The notes under the pieces are model-generated. The model saw nothing but the letters and a program-made list of their open reading frames with translations. It was not told where the DNA came from and searched no databases. From the NCBI GenBank assembly GCA_942491465.1, contig CALOBA010000045.1:305044-369043 (forward strand): DNA of 64,000 nt, written 5' to 3'. Origin of the DNA: CALOBA01 sp942491465 (GTDB taxonomy: Bacteria > Pseudomonadota > Gammaproteobacteria > Chromatiales > Chromatiaceae). Position 1 is the stretch's first letter; every line of letters starts with the position of its first letter. Of this stretch, positions 8,947 through 17,803 are shown piece after piece. A program made the translations under genes and the position numbers.

Positions 8947-8983
8947 TGTCGCGCTACGGACACGGTTTATGCCGTTTGCGACA
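8947..8983. promoter_or_regulatory. Possible regulator half-sites TGTCGC ... GCGACA upstream of corrinoid operon
   Basis: In the 145-base gap before the corrinoid protein gene, TGTCGC (8947-8952) and its inverted copy GCGACA (8978-8983) occur. The same half-site in tighter arrangement is present at 11507-11524 in front of the sox/mttB genes. GlxA-type regulators of betaine genes bind such inverted half-sites as far as I recall. The spacing here is long, so this is a candidate only. Confidence 0.35.
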
Positions 8984-9018
8984 CTCCTTGCCTTATCGCG
9001 CCCTCGAGCCCGCCCCAA

Positions 9019-11454
9019 TCACGATCGCAGCCGGGCATTCTCGGGATCGTGAGGCGACTCGGGGATCACCGTCGCCGGATACCGTTTCCCCAGGATCTCG
9101 ATTTCCAGGCCGGTGCCCGGCGTTTCCAAACCGGTCTTGACGTATCCGATGGCGAGGCTCTTGCCGACCCAGTGGCCGTAGGCGCCGGCGGTGGCGCGGC
9201 CGATCATTTCGCCGTCCCGGTAAAGGGGCTCGTTGCCCATGGGATCGGCATCCGTGACATCGTGCACCTCGATGGTCACGAAGCATTGCGGCACGCCGTC
9301 CTGTTTCTGTCGGATCAACGCGTCACGGCCGATGAAATCGCCCTTGTCGAGATGGACAAAGCGGTCCAGGCCGGCCTCGAACACGGTGTAGTCGCGGGTC
9401 AGGTCCTGGCCCCACATGCGATAGGTCTTCTCCATGCGGAGCGAGTCCATGGCGCGCATGCCGCACTGACCGATCCCGAACTCCTCGCCGGCCTTCATCA
9501 GGGCCTCGAAAAGATGCCGCTGATACTCGATGGGGTGGTGCAGCTCCCAGCCCAGCTCGCCGACGAAATTCACCCGCATGGCGCGGACCGGAGCGAGGCC
9601 GACCAGGATGTGCTGGCCGGTGAGCCACGGGAACGCCGCGGCGGACAGATCGGCGTCGGCGAGTTTGGCGAGAACGTCTCGGGCGCGCGGGCCGACCAGC
9701 ACCAGGACCCCGTGCGCGGTTGTGACGTTGTCCAGCCGGACGCCGCCGTCCGCCGGAAGGTGCTTCGTCAGGAAGTCGTTGTCGTAGCGTTCGGCCGCTC
9801 CCGAGCTGACCAGGTAGAACCGGTCCGGGCCATCGCGCATGATGGTGAACTCGCTGCGCACCCCTCCCCGCGTGGTCAGCGCGTGGGACAGGTTGATGCG
9901 TCCCGTCTTGATCGGCAGTTTCCTCGCCACCAGGCCATTCAGGTACGCCTCCGCCCCGGGACCGCTCACTTCGTGCTTGGTGAAGCTGGTGATGTCGATG
10001 ATGCCCACCCGTTCGCGCACCAGCCGGCATTCGTTGCCCACGTGCTCGAAGTATTTGCTGCGGCGGAAACTCCAGTCGTCCTCGCGCGCGACCCCGGGCG
10101 GCGCGAACCAGTTCGGCCGCTCCCAGCCGTAGCGCTGGCCCCATACCGCGCCCAGCGCGTCGAGGCGATCGTGGATGGGGCTGGTCTTGGCGGGCCGGGC
10201 CGCCGGCCGTTCCTCGTCCGGGTAGTGGATGACGAAGACGTGCTCGTAGCACTCCTCGTTCTTGATCCTCGTGTAATGCTTGTTCGCGTATCCGCCGAAC
10301 CGACGGGGATCCACGGGAAGCAGGTCGATGCCGGGTTCGCCCTCGACGATCCATTCGGCGAGTTGCCAGCCGGCGCCGCCGGCCGCGGTGATGCCGAAGC
10401 TGTGTCCTTCGTTGAGCCACAGGTTCTTCAGGCCCCAGGCGGGACCGATCAGCGGCGAGCCGTCCGGCGTATAGGCGATGGGGCCGTTGATCACGTCCTT
10501 GATCCCCACCTCGCCGAAGATGGGCACCCGATTGATCGCCGCCTCGATGTGGGGTTCCAGCCGCTCGAGATCGCCGGGCAGGAGTTCCTGGCCGAAATGA
10601 TCGGGGACGCCATCGGCGAACACCGCCGGCGCGCCCTTCTCGTAGGGCCCGAGGATCAGTCCCTGGCGCTCCTCGCGCATGTAGTAGGACGCGTCGGACT
10701 CGCGCAGGACCGCCATCTCCGGCAGCCCCTTTTCATGGCGCTCCACCAGCACCGGATGGGGTTCGGTGACGATGAACTGATGCTCCACCGGGATGCTCGG
10801 GATGTCGAGCCCCACCATGGCGCCGGTCTGGCGCGCATAGTTGCCGGTGGCGAACACCACATGCTCGCACGTGATGTCGCCCTTGTCGGTGGTGACCACC
10901 CATTCGCCGCCGGGCTTCTGTCGGAGCGCGGAAACGGGCGTGTTGCGATAGATCTCGGCGCCACCCGCGCGGGCGCCGATCGCCAGGGCCTGGGTGACGT
11001 CCGCCGGCGCGATGTGCCCGTCGTCGGGATGATAGAGCGCGCCCACCAGCCCCTCGGTATTGCAGGGCGGCCACAATTCCTTGATCTTCGCCACGTCGAT
11101 GATTTCGAAGGGAACGCCGATGGTGTTCGCGGTACCGCAGTACTTCTGGTACTCGTCCATGCGCTCCTTGTTGGTGGCGAGGCGCAGATTGCCGGTGACG
11201 TGGAAGCTCACCTCCTGTCCCGTTTCGGCGGGCAACCGCTTGTAGAGATCCACCGAATACTTGTGGAGCTGGCCGACGCAGTAGCTCATGTTGAACAACG
11301 GCAGCAGGCCCGCCGCGTGCCAGGTGGAACCGGCGGTCAACTCCGTCCGTTCGCACAGGACGACGTCGGACCAGCCTTTCTTGGTCAGGTGATAAAGCGT
11401 GCTGACACCGACGATACCGCCACCGATCACCACCACCCGAGCGTGGGTTTTCAT
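9019..11454 (-). CDS. FAD-dependent dimethylglycine/sarcosine dehydrogenase-like protein (DAO + GcvT domains)
   Basis: Oxidative N-demethylase of 811 residues. The N-terminal DAO domain starts with the dinucleotide motif VVVIGGGIVGVSTLYHL and has ELTAGSTWHAAGL, the covalent-flavin type SxWHAAG motif of DMGDH/SDH; the C-terminal half is FAO_M plus GcvT (SFTKHEVSGPGAEAYL, GELGWELHHPIEYQ), which binds THF and captures the methyl as CH2-THF. ATG at 11454 has GGGAGAAGG upstream. It is divergent from the mttB-sox operon across 204 bases and upstream of the corrinoid operon. The substrate (dimethylglycine, sarcosine or a related N-methyl amine) cannot be read from sequence. Confidence 0.9.
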   Translation of the reverse strand: MKTHARVVVIGGGIVGVSTLYHLTKKGWSDVVLCERTELTAGSTWHAAGLLPLFNMSYCVGQLHKYSVDLYKRLPAETGQEVSFHVTGNLRLATNKERMDEYQKYCGTANTIGVPFEIIDVAKIKELWPPCNTEGLVGALYHPDDGHIAPADVTQALAIGARAGGAEIYRNTPVSALRQKPGGEWVVTTDKGDITCEHVVFATGNYARQTGAMVGLDIPSIPVEHQFIVTEPHPVLVERHEKGLPEMAVLRESDASYYMREERQGLILGPYEKGAPAVFADGVPDHFGQELLPGDLERLEPHIEAAINRVPIFGEVGIKDVINGPIAYTPDGSPLIGPAWGLKNLWLNEGHSFGITAAGGAGWQLAEWIVEGEPGIDLLPVDPRRFGGYANKHYTRIKNEECYEHVFVIHYPDEERPAARPAKTSPIHDRLDALGAVWGQRYGWERPNWFAPPGVAREDDWSFRRSKYFEHVGNECRLVRERVGIIDITSFTKHEVSGPGAEAYLNGLVARKLPIKTGRINLSHALTTRGGVRSEFTIMRDGPDRFYLVSSGAAERYDNDFLTKHLPADGGVRLDNVTTAHGVLVLVGPRARDVLAKLADADLSAAAFPWLTGQHILVGLAPVRAMRVNFVGELGWELHHPIEYQRHLFEALMKAGEEFGIGQCGMRAMDSLRMEKTYRMWGQDLTRDYTVFEAGLDRFVHLDKGDFIGRDALIRQKQDGVPQCFVTIEVHDVTDADPMGNEPLYRDGEMIGRATAGAYGHWVGKSLAIGYVKTGLETPGTGLEIEILGKRYPATVIPESPHDPENARLRS

Positions 11455-11506
11455 CGCCTTCTCCCTGCTGCTACCCCGCCATACTCGGATCCGCCGCCGT
11501 TTCGAT

Positions 11507-11524
11507 CTGTCGAAAATGCGACAG
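11507..11524. promoter_or_regulatory. Inverted repeat CTGTCG-N6-CGACAG, candidate operator
   Basis: A perfect six-base dyad, CTGTCG aaaatg CGACAG, lies in the 204-base divergent spacer between the demethylating dehydrogenase (start 11454, minus) and the MttB homologue (start 11659, plus). Its half-site is repeated before the corrinoid gene at 8947-8983. Position and symmetry suit a site for the GlxA-type regulator at 1370-2446. Confidence 0.45.
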
Positions 11525-11658
11525 GTGTGGACACATGAGCGCCAACTTTCGGTTTCGGCGGCGCTCTCGGACAACAATGGGACGGCCTTTGGTTAGTTGG
11601 ACCGCGAAAGTGGGCTTATTTTCCGGATGGATGCCATCGACAGAGAGGCGGGAGCGAC

Positions 11659-13197
11659 ATGGGCGAAACAGACAAGCGAACCGTTCGGCGAGGCCGCGAA
11701 GCGCGGCGCACGGCTCGTCAGGAACGCATCCTCACCAAGTCGCCGTTCATCAAACGCCAGATCCCGCCCATGGAGGTCCTCGGGCTCGAGGGTCTTGCGA
11801 TGATCGAGGACAACGCCGAAACCATCCTCGAGGAGATCGGCATCGAGTTCCGCGACGACCCCGAATCCTTGCGGCTGTGGCGCGACGCGGGCGCGGATGT
11901 CGACGGCCAGCGGGTGCACATCCCGCGCCGCATGGCGTGGTCGCTGCTGCGAACGGCACCCAGGGAGTTCGTGCAGCACGCCCGGAACCCGGCCCGCAGC
12001 GTCACCATCGGCGGCGACAACTCCGTTTTCGCGCCGGTCTATGGACCGCCGTTCGTGCGCGACCTGGATGGCGGGCGCCGCTACGGCACCATCGAGGATT
12101 TCCGCAATTTCGTGAAACTCGCCTACCTGACCCCGATCCTCCACCATTCGGGCGGGACGGTGTGCGAACCCGTGGACCTGGCCGTCAACAAGCGCCACCT
12201 CGACATGGTCTACAGCCACATCCGCTATTCGGACAAACCGTTCATGGGATCGGTGACGGCCGGCGAGCGCGCGGCGGACTCGGTCCGCATGGCGGAGATC
12301 GTCTTCGGCAAGGAGTTCGTCGACCAGAATACGGTGATGGTCAATCTGATCAATTCCAACGCGCCGCTGACCTTCGACGGCGCCATGCTGGGATCCCTGC
12401 GCACCTACGCCGCCGCCAACCAGGCCTGTATCGTCTCGCCGTTCATCCTGTCGGGCGCCATGAGCCCGGTGACCATGGCCGGAACGCTCGCCCAACTGCT
12501 GGCCGAGGCCATGGCGGGGATGGCGCTGACGCAACTGGTCCGTCCCGGCGCGCCGGTGGTCTTCGGATCCTTCGTCAGCTCCATCTCGATGCAGTCCGGG
12601 GCCCCCACCTTCGGCTCGCCGGAGTCGATGCTGATGCTGAGCGCCGCCGCCCAACTGGCCCGGCGCCTCGGCGTTCCCTTCCGCTCCGGAGGATCCTTGA
12701 CCGCGTCCAAGGTGCCCGATGCCCAGGCGGCCTACGAAAGCGCCAACACCCTGCTGCCGACCATTCTGTCGGGCGTCAATTTCGCCCTGCACGCGGCCGG
12801 CTGGCTGGAGGGCGGCCTCTGCAGCAGTTATGAAAAGTTCGTCATGGACACCGATCAGCTCGGGATGATGCAGGTCATCGCCCAGGGCATCGATCTCAGC
12901 GAAGCGGCCCAGGCGATGGATGCGATCAGGGAGGTGGGTCCCGGCTCGCACCATCTCGGATCGGCCCACACGCAATTGTATTTCGAGTCGGCGTTTTATC
13001 GTTCGACGATTTCTGATAACAATTCCGTGGAACAATGGCAGGCGGAGGGGAGCTTGGATGCCGCTCAGCGGGCGAACAAGCTGTGGAAGGAAATGCTGGC
13101 CAGCTACGAGGAACCCGGTCTCGATCCGGGCATCGACGAGGCGCTTCAGGCGTTCATGACGGAGCGCAAGGCCTCCATGCCGGATTCCAATGTCTAG
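11659..13197 (+). CDS. MttB-family methylamine:corrinoid methyltransferase, non-pyrrolysine type
   Basis: A 512-residue TIM-barrel methyltransferase of the trimethylamine methyltransferase (MttB) superfamily. Visible landmarks are LTKSPFIKRQIPPMEVL, VHIPRRMAWSLL, AYLTPILHHSGGTVCEP, MGSVTAGERAADS, LVRPGAPVVFGSFVSSISMQ and SSYEKFVMDTDQLGMM. There is no in-frame amber codon, so it belongs to the non-Pyl branch, which includes the glycine betaine methyltransferase MtgB and the proline betaine enzyme MtpB. It probably moves one methyl of a quaternary amine to the corrinoid protein. ATG at 11659 follows GCGGGAG. First gene of the operon with sarcosine oxidase. Confidence 0.92.
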   Translation: MGETDKRTVRRGREARRTARQERILTKSPFIKRQIPPMEVLGLEGLAMIEDNAETILEEIGIEFRDDPESLRLWRDAGADVDGQRVHIPRRMAWSLLRTAPREFVQHARNPARSVTIGGDNSVFAPVYGPPFVRDLDGGRRYGTIEDFRNFVKLAYLTPILHHSGGTVCEPVDLAVNKRHLDMVYSHIRYSDKPFMGSVTAGERAADSVRMAEIVFGKEFVDQNTVMVNLINSNAPLTFDGAMLGSLRTYAAANQACIVSPFILSGAMSPVTMAGTLAQLLAEAMAGMALTQLVRPGAPVVFGSFVSSISMQSGAPTFGSPESMLMLSAAAQLARRLGVPFRSGGSLTASKVPDAQAAYESANTLLPTILSGVNFALHAAGWLEGGLCSSYEKFVMDTDQLGMMQVIAQGIDLSEAAQAMDAIREVGPGSHHLGSAHTQLYFESAFYRSTISDNNSVEQWQAEGSLDAAQRANKLWKEMLASYEEPGLDPGIDEALQAFMTERKASMPDSNV

Positions 13198-13230
13198 CGG
13201 CGCGCTCTCGGCTCAACGGTGCCGGCGGCG

Positions 13231-14481
13231 ATGAACCGGTATTCCGTCTTCGGCCTGGCGAAACAGGCTCTCGGAGGACATCGCGGCTGGAAGCGCGCAT
13301 GGCGCAGCCCGGAACCGAAAGCGGCGTATGACGTCGTCATCGTCGGCGGCGGCGGCCACGGCCTCGCCACCGCCTACTACCTCGCCAAGGAGCACGGCAT
13401 CACCAACGTCGCCGTTCTCGAAAAAGGCTCCATCGGCCTCGGCAACACGGGACGGAACACGACGATCATCCGCTCCAACTACCTGTGGGACGAAAGCGCC
13501 CGGCTCTACGAGAAGTCGCTTCAACTGTTCGAGGGCCTCACCCGGGACATCAACTACAACCTGATGCTGAGCCAGCGCGGCGTCATCAATCTGGCGCACA
13601 CCCTGCACGATCTCAGGGAGCTGGAGCGCCGGGTCAACGCCATCCGCCTGAACGGCATCGACTCCGAGATCCTCACCGTCCAGGACATCAGACGGATGGT
13701 CCCCATCCTCAACACCTCGCCCGACGCCCGCTATCCGGTCCTGGGCGCGTCGCTTCAGCGCCGGGGCGGCGTGGCCCGCCACGACGCGGCGGCCTGGGGC
13801 CTCGCGCGGGCGGCGGATGCCCGCGGCGTCGACGTGATCGAGAATTGCGAGGTCACCGCGATCCTCCGCGACGGCGACCGGGTCACCGGCGTCGAGACCA
13901 CCCGGGGCGTCATCAAGGCGCCCAAGGTGGGGATCGTGGCCGCCGCCCATACCAGCGTGCTCGCCGCCATGGCCGGCATCCGGCTGCCCATCGAGGTCCA
14001 CCCGCTGCAGGCCCTGGTCTCGGAACCCATCAAGCCGGTCATCGACTGCGTCGTGATGTCCAACCAGGTGCACGTCTACGTCAGTCAGTCCGACAAGGGA
14101 GAGCTGGTGATCGGCGCCGGTATCGACCCCTACAACAGCTATGCGTCGCGTGGCGGCCTCGCGGTCATCGAGGAGCAGATGCGGGCGATCGTCCAGCTCT
14201 ATCCCATCTTCAGCCGGCTTCGCATGCTGCGCCAGTGGGCGGGCAACGTGGACGTCTGTCCGGACGCCAGCCCGATCGTCTCCAAGACCCCCGTCCAAGG
14301 GCTGTACATCAACGGCGGCTGGGGCACCGGCGGATGGAAGGCGACGCCGGGGTCCGGCTGGGTGTTCGCCCATACCATCGCCCAGGACCGCCCGCACGCG
14401 CTGAACGAAGCCTTCGCGCTCGACCGCTTCACCACCGGCGCCTTGATCGACGAGCACGGCGCCGCCGCCGTCGCGCACTGA
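13231..14481 (+). CDS. soxB: Sarcosine oxidase subunit beta
   Basis: Flavoprotein beta subunit of heterotetrameric sarcosine oxidase, which turns sarcosine, THF and O2 into glycine, CH2-THF and H2O2. It shows MNRYSVFGLAKQALGGHRGW at the N-terminus, the dinucleotide motif DVVIVGGGGHGLATAYYLA, the flavin segment GNTGRNTTIIRSNYLWDES and the C-terminal NGGWGTGGWKATPGSG. I prefer ATG 13231 (416 aa); a GTG at 13219 would add four residues. It sits 33 bases after the MttB homologue and is followed by soxD, A and G, the standard order. Confidence 0.95.
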   Translation: MNRYSVFGLAKQALGGHRGWKRAWRSPEPKAAYDVVIVGGGGHGLATAYYLAKEHGITNVAVLEKGSIGLGNTGRNTTIIRSNYLWDESARLYEKSLQLFEGLTRDINYNLMLSQRGVINLAHTLHDLRELERRVNAIRLNGIDSEILTVQDIRRMVPILNTSPDARYPVLGASLQRRGGVARHDAAAWGLARAADARGVDVIENCEVTAILRDGDRVTGVETTRGVIKAPKVGIVAAAHTSVLAAMAGIRLPIEVHPLQALVSEPIKPVIDCVVMSNQVHVYVSQSDKGELVIGAGIDPYNSYASRGGLAVIEEQMRAIVQLYPIFSRLRMLRQWAGNVDVCPDASPIVSKTPVQGLYINGGWGTGGWKATPGSGWVFAHTIAQDRPHALNEAFALDRFTTGALIDEHGAAAVAH

Positions 14482-14493
14482 GAGGGACGACAG

Positions 14494-14810
14494 ATGCTGC
14501 TGATCCACTGCCCCTGGTGCGGCCCCCGCGACGAGATCGAGTTCAAGTACGGCGGCGAGGCGCACATCGCCCGCCCCCTGGCGCCCGAGGCCCTGAGCGA
14601 CGCCGAGTGGGCCGACTACCTGTTCATGCGCTCCAACCCCAGGGGCCTTCACCTGGAGCGCTGGGTTCACGGCGCGGGCTGCCGGCGGTGGTTCAACGTC
14701 GCCCGCGACACGGCGACCAACGCCATTCACGGAAGCTACCGGATCGGCGAGAAGCCGCCGGTGGCGCCGCCGACGGAGCGGAGGCCGAGCCCGGGAAGGA
14801 CGACGCGTGA
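14494..14810 (+). CDS. soxD: Sarcosine oxidase subunit delta, apparent 1-base frameshift near the 3' end
   Basis: Small zinc-binding delta subunit: MLLIHCPWCGPRDEIEFKYG, then YLFMRSNPRGLHLERWVH and GAGCRRWFNVARDT are typical up to SYRIGEKPPV. After that the frame has no stop for another kilobase through soxA. The frame starting at positions divisible by three instead reads ADGAEAEPGKDDA and stops at 14808-14810, where TGA overlaps soxA's GTG start as GTGA; its codons end almost all in G or C. This suggests one base is missing between about 14751 and 14773, in a GCCGCCG-rich stretch. Restored length would be about 105 residues, normal for the family. Sequencing error and true mutation are both possible. 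Confidence 0.85.
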
Positions 14811-17803
14811 GCCAGAAAAACCGCCTCGCCACCGGTGGCCGGATCGACCGGACTCAAACCTGCGCGTTCTCCTTCAACAATCGCCGCTACGAGGGACATC
14901 CGGGCGACACCCTCGCCTCCGCGTTGCTGGCCAACGCGGTGTCGGTGGTCGGCCGAAGCTTCAAGTATCATCGTCCCCGCGGCATCGTCGCGGCCGGTGT
15001 CGAGGAGCCCAACGCCCTGGTGCAGTTGGCAACGGGCGCCCGCACGCAGCCCAACGTGCCCGCGACCGTCATCGAGCTCCACGACGGTCTCCGCGCCGAC
15101 AGCGTCAACTGCTGGCCAAGCGTCGACTTCGACGCGGGCGCCGTCACCGGGTTGTTCGCGCCGATCATGCCCGCCGGTTTCTACTACAAGACGTTCATGT
15201 GGCCGGCGCGCTACTGGATGGCCTACGAGCACGTGATTCGACGGGCCGCCGGTCTCGGCAAGGCTCCGGCCCAGCCGGACCCCGACATCTACGACAAGAT
15301 GAACGCCCATTGCGACGTGCTCGTGGTCGGCGCCGGGCCGGCCGGGCTCGCCGCCGCCCTCGCCGCCGGCCGCGCCGGCGCGCGGGTCATCCTCGCCGAC
15401 CAGCAACCCGAGCCCGGCGGCCAACTGCTGGCCGAGCGCGCCCGCATCGACGGCGCGCCCGCGCTGGACTGGGCCGGCGCCGCCATGGTCGAAATCGCCG
15501 CGATGGACGAGGTCCGGGTGCTGTCGCGGACGACCGCGTTCGGGTACTACGACCACAATTACCTGGCGCTGGTGGAACGGCGCCAGGGCGACACGTCGGA
15601 CGCCGCCAGGGGTTCCCGCGAGCGGCTGTGGAAGGTTCGCGCGAAGCAGGTCGTGCTGGCCACCGGGGCCATCGAACGGCCGCTGGTTTTCGCTCACAAC
15701 GACCGCCCGGGCGTCATGCTCGCCGGCGCCGTCCGCCACTACGTCAACCGCTACGGCGTCGCGCCGGGGCGGAACGTCGTGGTTTTCACCAACAATGACG
15801 ACGCCTATCGCACCGCCCTGGACCTCGCCGACGCCGGGGTCGCCGTTGCCGCCGTGGTCGACGCGCGTCCCGACGCGGCCGGCGCCCTGGCCGAGGAAAC
15901 GGCCGGTCGCGGGATCGAGGTGATCAAGGGGTCCGCCGTCGTCCGGGCCATCGGCGGCCGATGCCTGCGCGCCGTCGACGTCATGACCCTGGACGGAACC
16001 GCCCAGGCGGTGACCGGATCGGCGCGGCGGATCCCGTGCGACGTGGCCGCCGTCTCCGGCGGCTGGAACCCGGCGATCCATCTGTTCTCGCAATCGGGCG
16101 GCAAGGCCCGGTTCGACGGAGACAACGCCTGTTTCGTCCCCGGCGCGTCGGTGCAGGCGGAGCGCTCCGCCGGCGCGTCCAACGGCGCCTTCGGTCTCGG
16201 CGATTGCCTCGCGGAGGGCTTCGCTGCCGGTGCGGCGGCCGCCGCCGCCGCCGGTTTCACGCGCAAATCCCGGCGCAAGAAGCCGCAAGCGGAGAGCGTC
16301 GACGAGGCGCCATTGAGGCCGCTGTGGGTGAGCCCCGCCACGGGCGGTAAACGCCGGAGCAAGCATTTCCTCGATCCGCACAACGACGTGTCCGTCGCCG
16401 ATGTGGAACTGGCCCAGCGCGAGGGCTACGAGTCGAGCGAGCTCACCAAGCGGTATACGACCCTCGGCATGGGCACCGATCAGGGCAAGACCGGAAACAT
16501 CCATGGGCTCGCGATCCTCGCCGGAATGCGCGGCGTCGATATTCCGATGGTCGGCACCACCACCTTCCGCCCCCCCTACACGCCGGTGACCTTCGGCGCC
16601 CTGGCCGGACGCGATATCGGCGATCTGTACGATCCGGCGCGGATGACCCCCATGCATCCGTGGCACGTGCGCGCCGGCGCCCGGTTCGAGGACGTGGGCC
16701 AATGGAAACGCCCGTGGTTCTTCCCCCGGCCCGGCGAAACCATGCGCGAGGCGGTGGACCGCGAGTGCCTGGCCACCCGCAACGCCGTCGGCATCCTCGA
16801 CGCCTCCACCCTCGGCAAGATCGACATCCAGGGGCCCGACGCCTCGGAGCTGCTCAACCGCGTCTACACCAACGCCTGGAAGCAGCTTGCCGTCGGCCAC
16901 TGCCGCTACGGGCTGATGTGCACCGAGGACGGCATGCTGTTCGACGACGGCGTGACGACGCGGCTCGGCGAACACCACTACCTGATGAGCACCACGTCGG
17001 GCAACGCCGCCCGGGTCCTGGGGTGGATCGAGGAGTGGCTGCAGACCGAATGGCCCGATCTCAAGGTCTACGCCAACTCGGTGACGGAAACCTGGGCGAC
17101 GGCCGCCATCTCCGGCCCGCTCGCGCGCACCCTGCTCGGCGAACTGACCGACATGGACCTCGCCAACGACGCCTTCCCGCACATGAGCATGCGCGAGGGC
17201 AGCGTCGCCGGCCTTCCCGCCCGCGTCTTCAGGGTCAGCTTCACCGGCGAGACATCCTTCGAGATCAACGTTCCGGCGGGGTTCGGCCTCGCGCTGTGGA
17301 CGGCGTTGATGAACGCGGGGGAACCCTTCGGCATCACGCCCTTCGGCACCGAAACCATGCACGTGCTGCGCGCCGAGAAGGGCTTCATCATCGCCGGCCA
17401 GGAAACCGACGGCACCGTCACCCCCATCGACCTGGGAATGGACTGGGCGGTGAGCAAGAAGAAGGACTTCATCGGCAAGCGCTCGCTCGCCCGCGCCGAC
17501 ACCGTCCGCGCCGACCGCAAGCAGCTCGTTGGCCTTCTCACCGAGAACCCCAAGGACGTTCTACCCGAGGGCGGCCAGATCGTGAGCGAACCCGGGGACC
17601 GTCCGCCCATGCCGATGATCGGCCACGTCACGTCGAGTTATCACAGCGCCAACCTTGGCCGGTCCATCGCGCTGGCGCTGGTCAAGGGAGGACGCGGACG
17701 GATGGGCGAGCGGGTCCATGTGCCGCTGGTCGGCGGAACCATCGCCGCGACCATCGTCGAACCCGTCTTTTTCGACCCCGAAGGAACCCGGCTCCATGGC
17801 TGA
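14807..17803 (+). CDS. soxA: Sarcosine oxidase subunit alpha
   Basis: Large subunit of 998 residues. Domains in order: an Fer2_4-like N-terminal domain at about 15-105 (NNRRYEGHPGDTLASALLAN), an FAD/NAD(P) domain at about 165-470 (VLVVGAGPAGLAAALAAGRA, EPGGQLL, NDRPGVMLAGAVRHYVNRYG), the SoxA A3 region, and a GcvT/THF-binding C-terminal half (ILDASTLGKIDIQGPDASEL, MHVLRAEKGFIIAGQETDG, TPIDLGMDWAVSKKKDFIGK). The GTG start at 14807 overlaps the likely native soxD stop and has GGAAGGACG upstream. Works with soxB, D and G; the THF site passes the methyl out as CH2-THF. Confidence 0.95.
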   Translation: MSQKNRLATGGRIDRTQTCAFSFNNRRYEGHPGDTLASALLANAVSVVGRSFKYHRPRGIVAAGVEEPNALVQLATGARTQPNVPATVIELHDGLRADSVNCWPSVDFDAGAVTGLFAPIMPAGFYYKTFMWPARYWMAYEHVIRRAAGLGKAPAQPDPDIYDKMNAHCDVLVVGAGPAGLAAALAAGRAGARVILADQQPEPGGQLLAERARIDGAPALDWAGAAMVEIAAMDEVRVLSRTTAFGYYDHNYLALVERRQGDTSDAARGSRERLWKVRAKQVVLATGAIERPLVFAHNDRPGVMLAGAVRHYVNRYGVAPGRNVVVFTNNDDAYRTALDLADAGVAVAAVVDARPDAAGALAEETAGRGIEVIKGSAVVRAIGGRCLRAVDVMTLDGTAQAVTGSARRIPCDVAAVSGGWNPAIHLFSQSGGKARFDGDNACFVPGASVQAERSAGASNGAFGLGDCLAEGFAAGAAAAAAAGFTRKSRRKKPQAESVDEAPLRPLWVSPATGGKRRSKHFLDPHNDVSVADVELAQREGYESSELTKRYTTLGMGTDQGKTGNIHGLAILAGMRGVDIPMVGTTTFRPPYTPVTFGALAGRDIGDLYDPARMTPMHPWHVRAGARFEDVGQWKRPWFFPRPGETMREAVDRECLATRNAVGILDASTLGKIDIQGPDASELLNRVYTNAWKQLAVGHCRYGLMCTEDGMLFDDGVTTRLGEHHYLMSTTSGNAARVLGWIEEWLQTEWPDLKVYANSVTETWATAAISGPLARTLLGELTDMDLANDAFPHMSMREGSVAGLPARVFRVSFTGETSFEINVPAGFGLALWTALMNAGEPFGITPFGTETMHVLRAEKGFIIAGQETDGTVTPIDLGMDWAVSKKKDFIGKRSLARADTVRADRKQLVGLLTENPKDVLPEGGQIVSEPGDRPPMPMIGHVTSSYHSANLGRSIALALVKGGRGRMGERVHVPLVGGTIAATIVEPVFFDPEGTRLHG

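Noticed and set aside
9049..11538. An 829-codon plus-strand frame opposite the demethylating dehydrogenase
   Set aside because: Antisense shadow; the minus strand carries DAO and GcvT signatures throughout.
11659..13197. Pyrrolysine-containing trimethylamine methyltransferase
   Set aside because: No in-frame TAG exists in the gene and no pylTSBCD genes are seen.
14494..15798. A 434-codon frame continuing from soxD through the first third of soxA
   Set aside because: After about codon 90 the translation is arginine/proline-rich shadow of soxA; a frameshift near 14760 explains it better than a giant overlapping gene.
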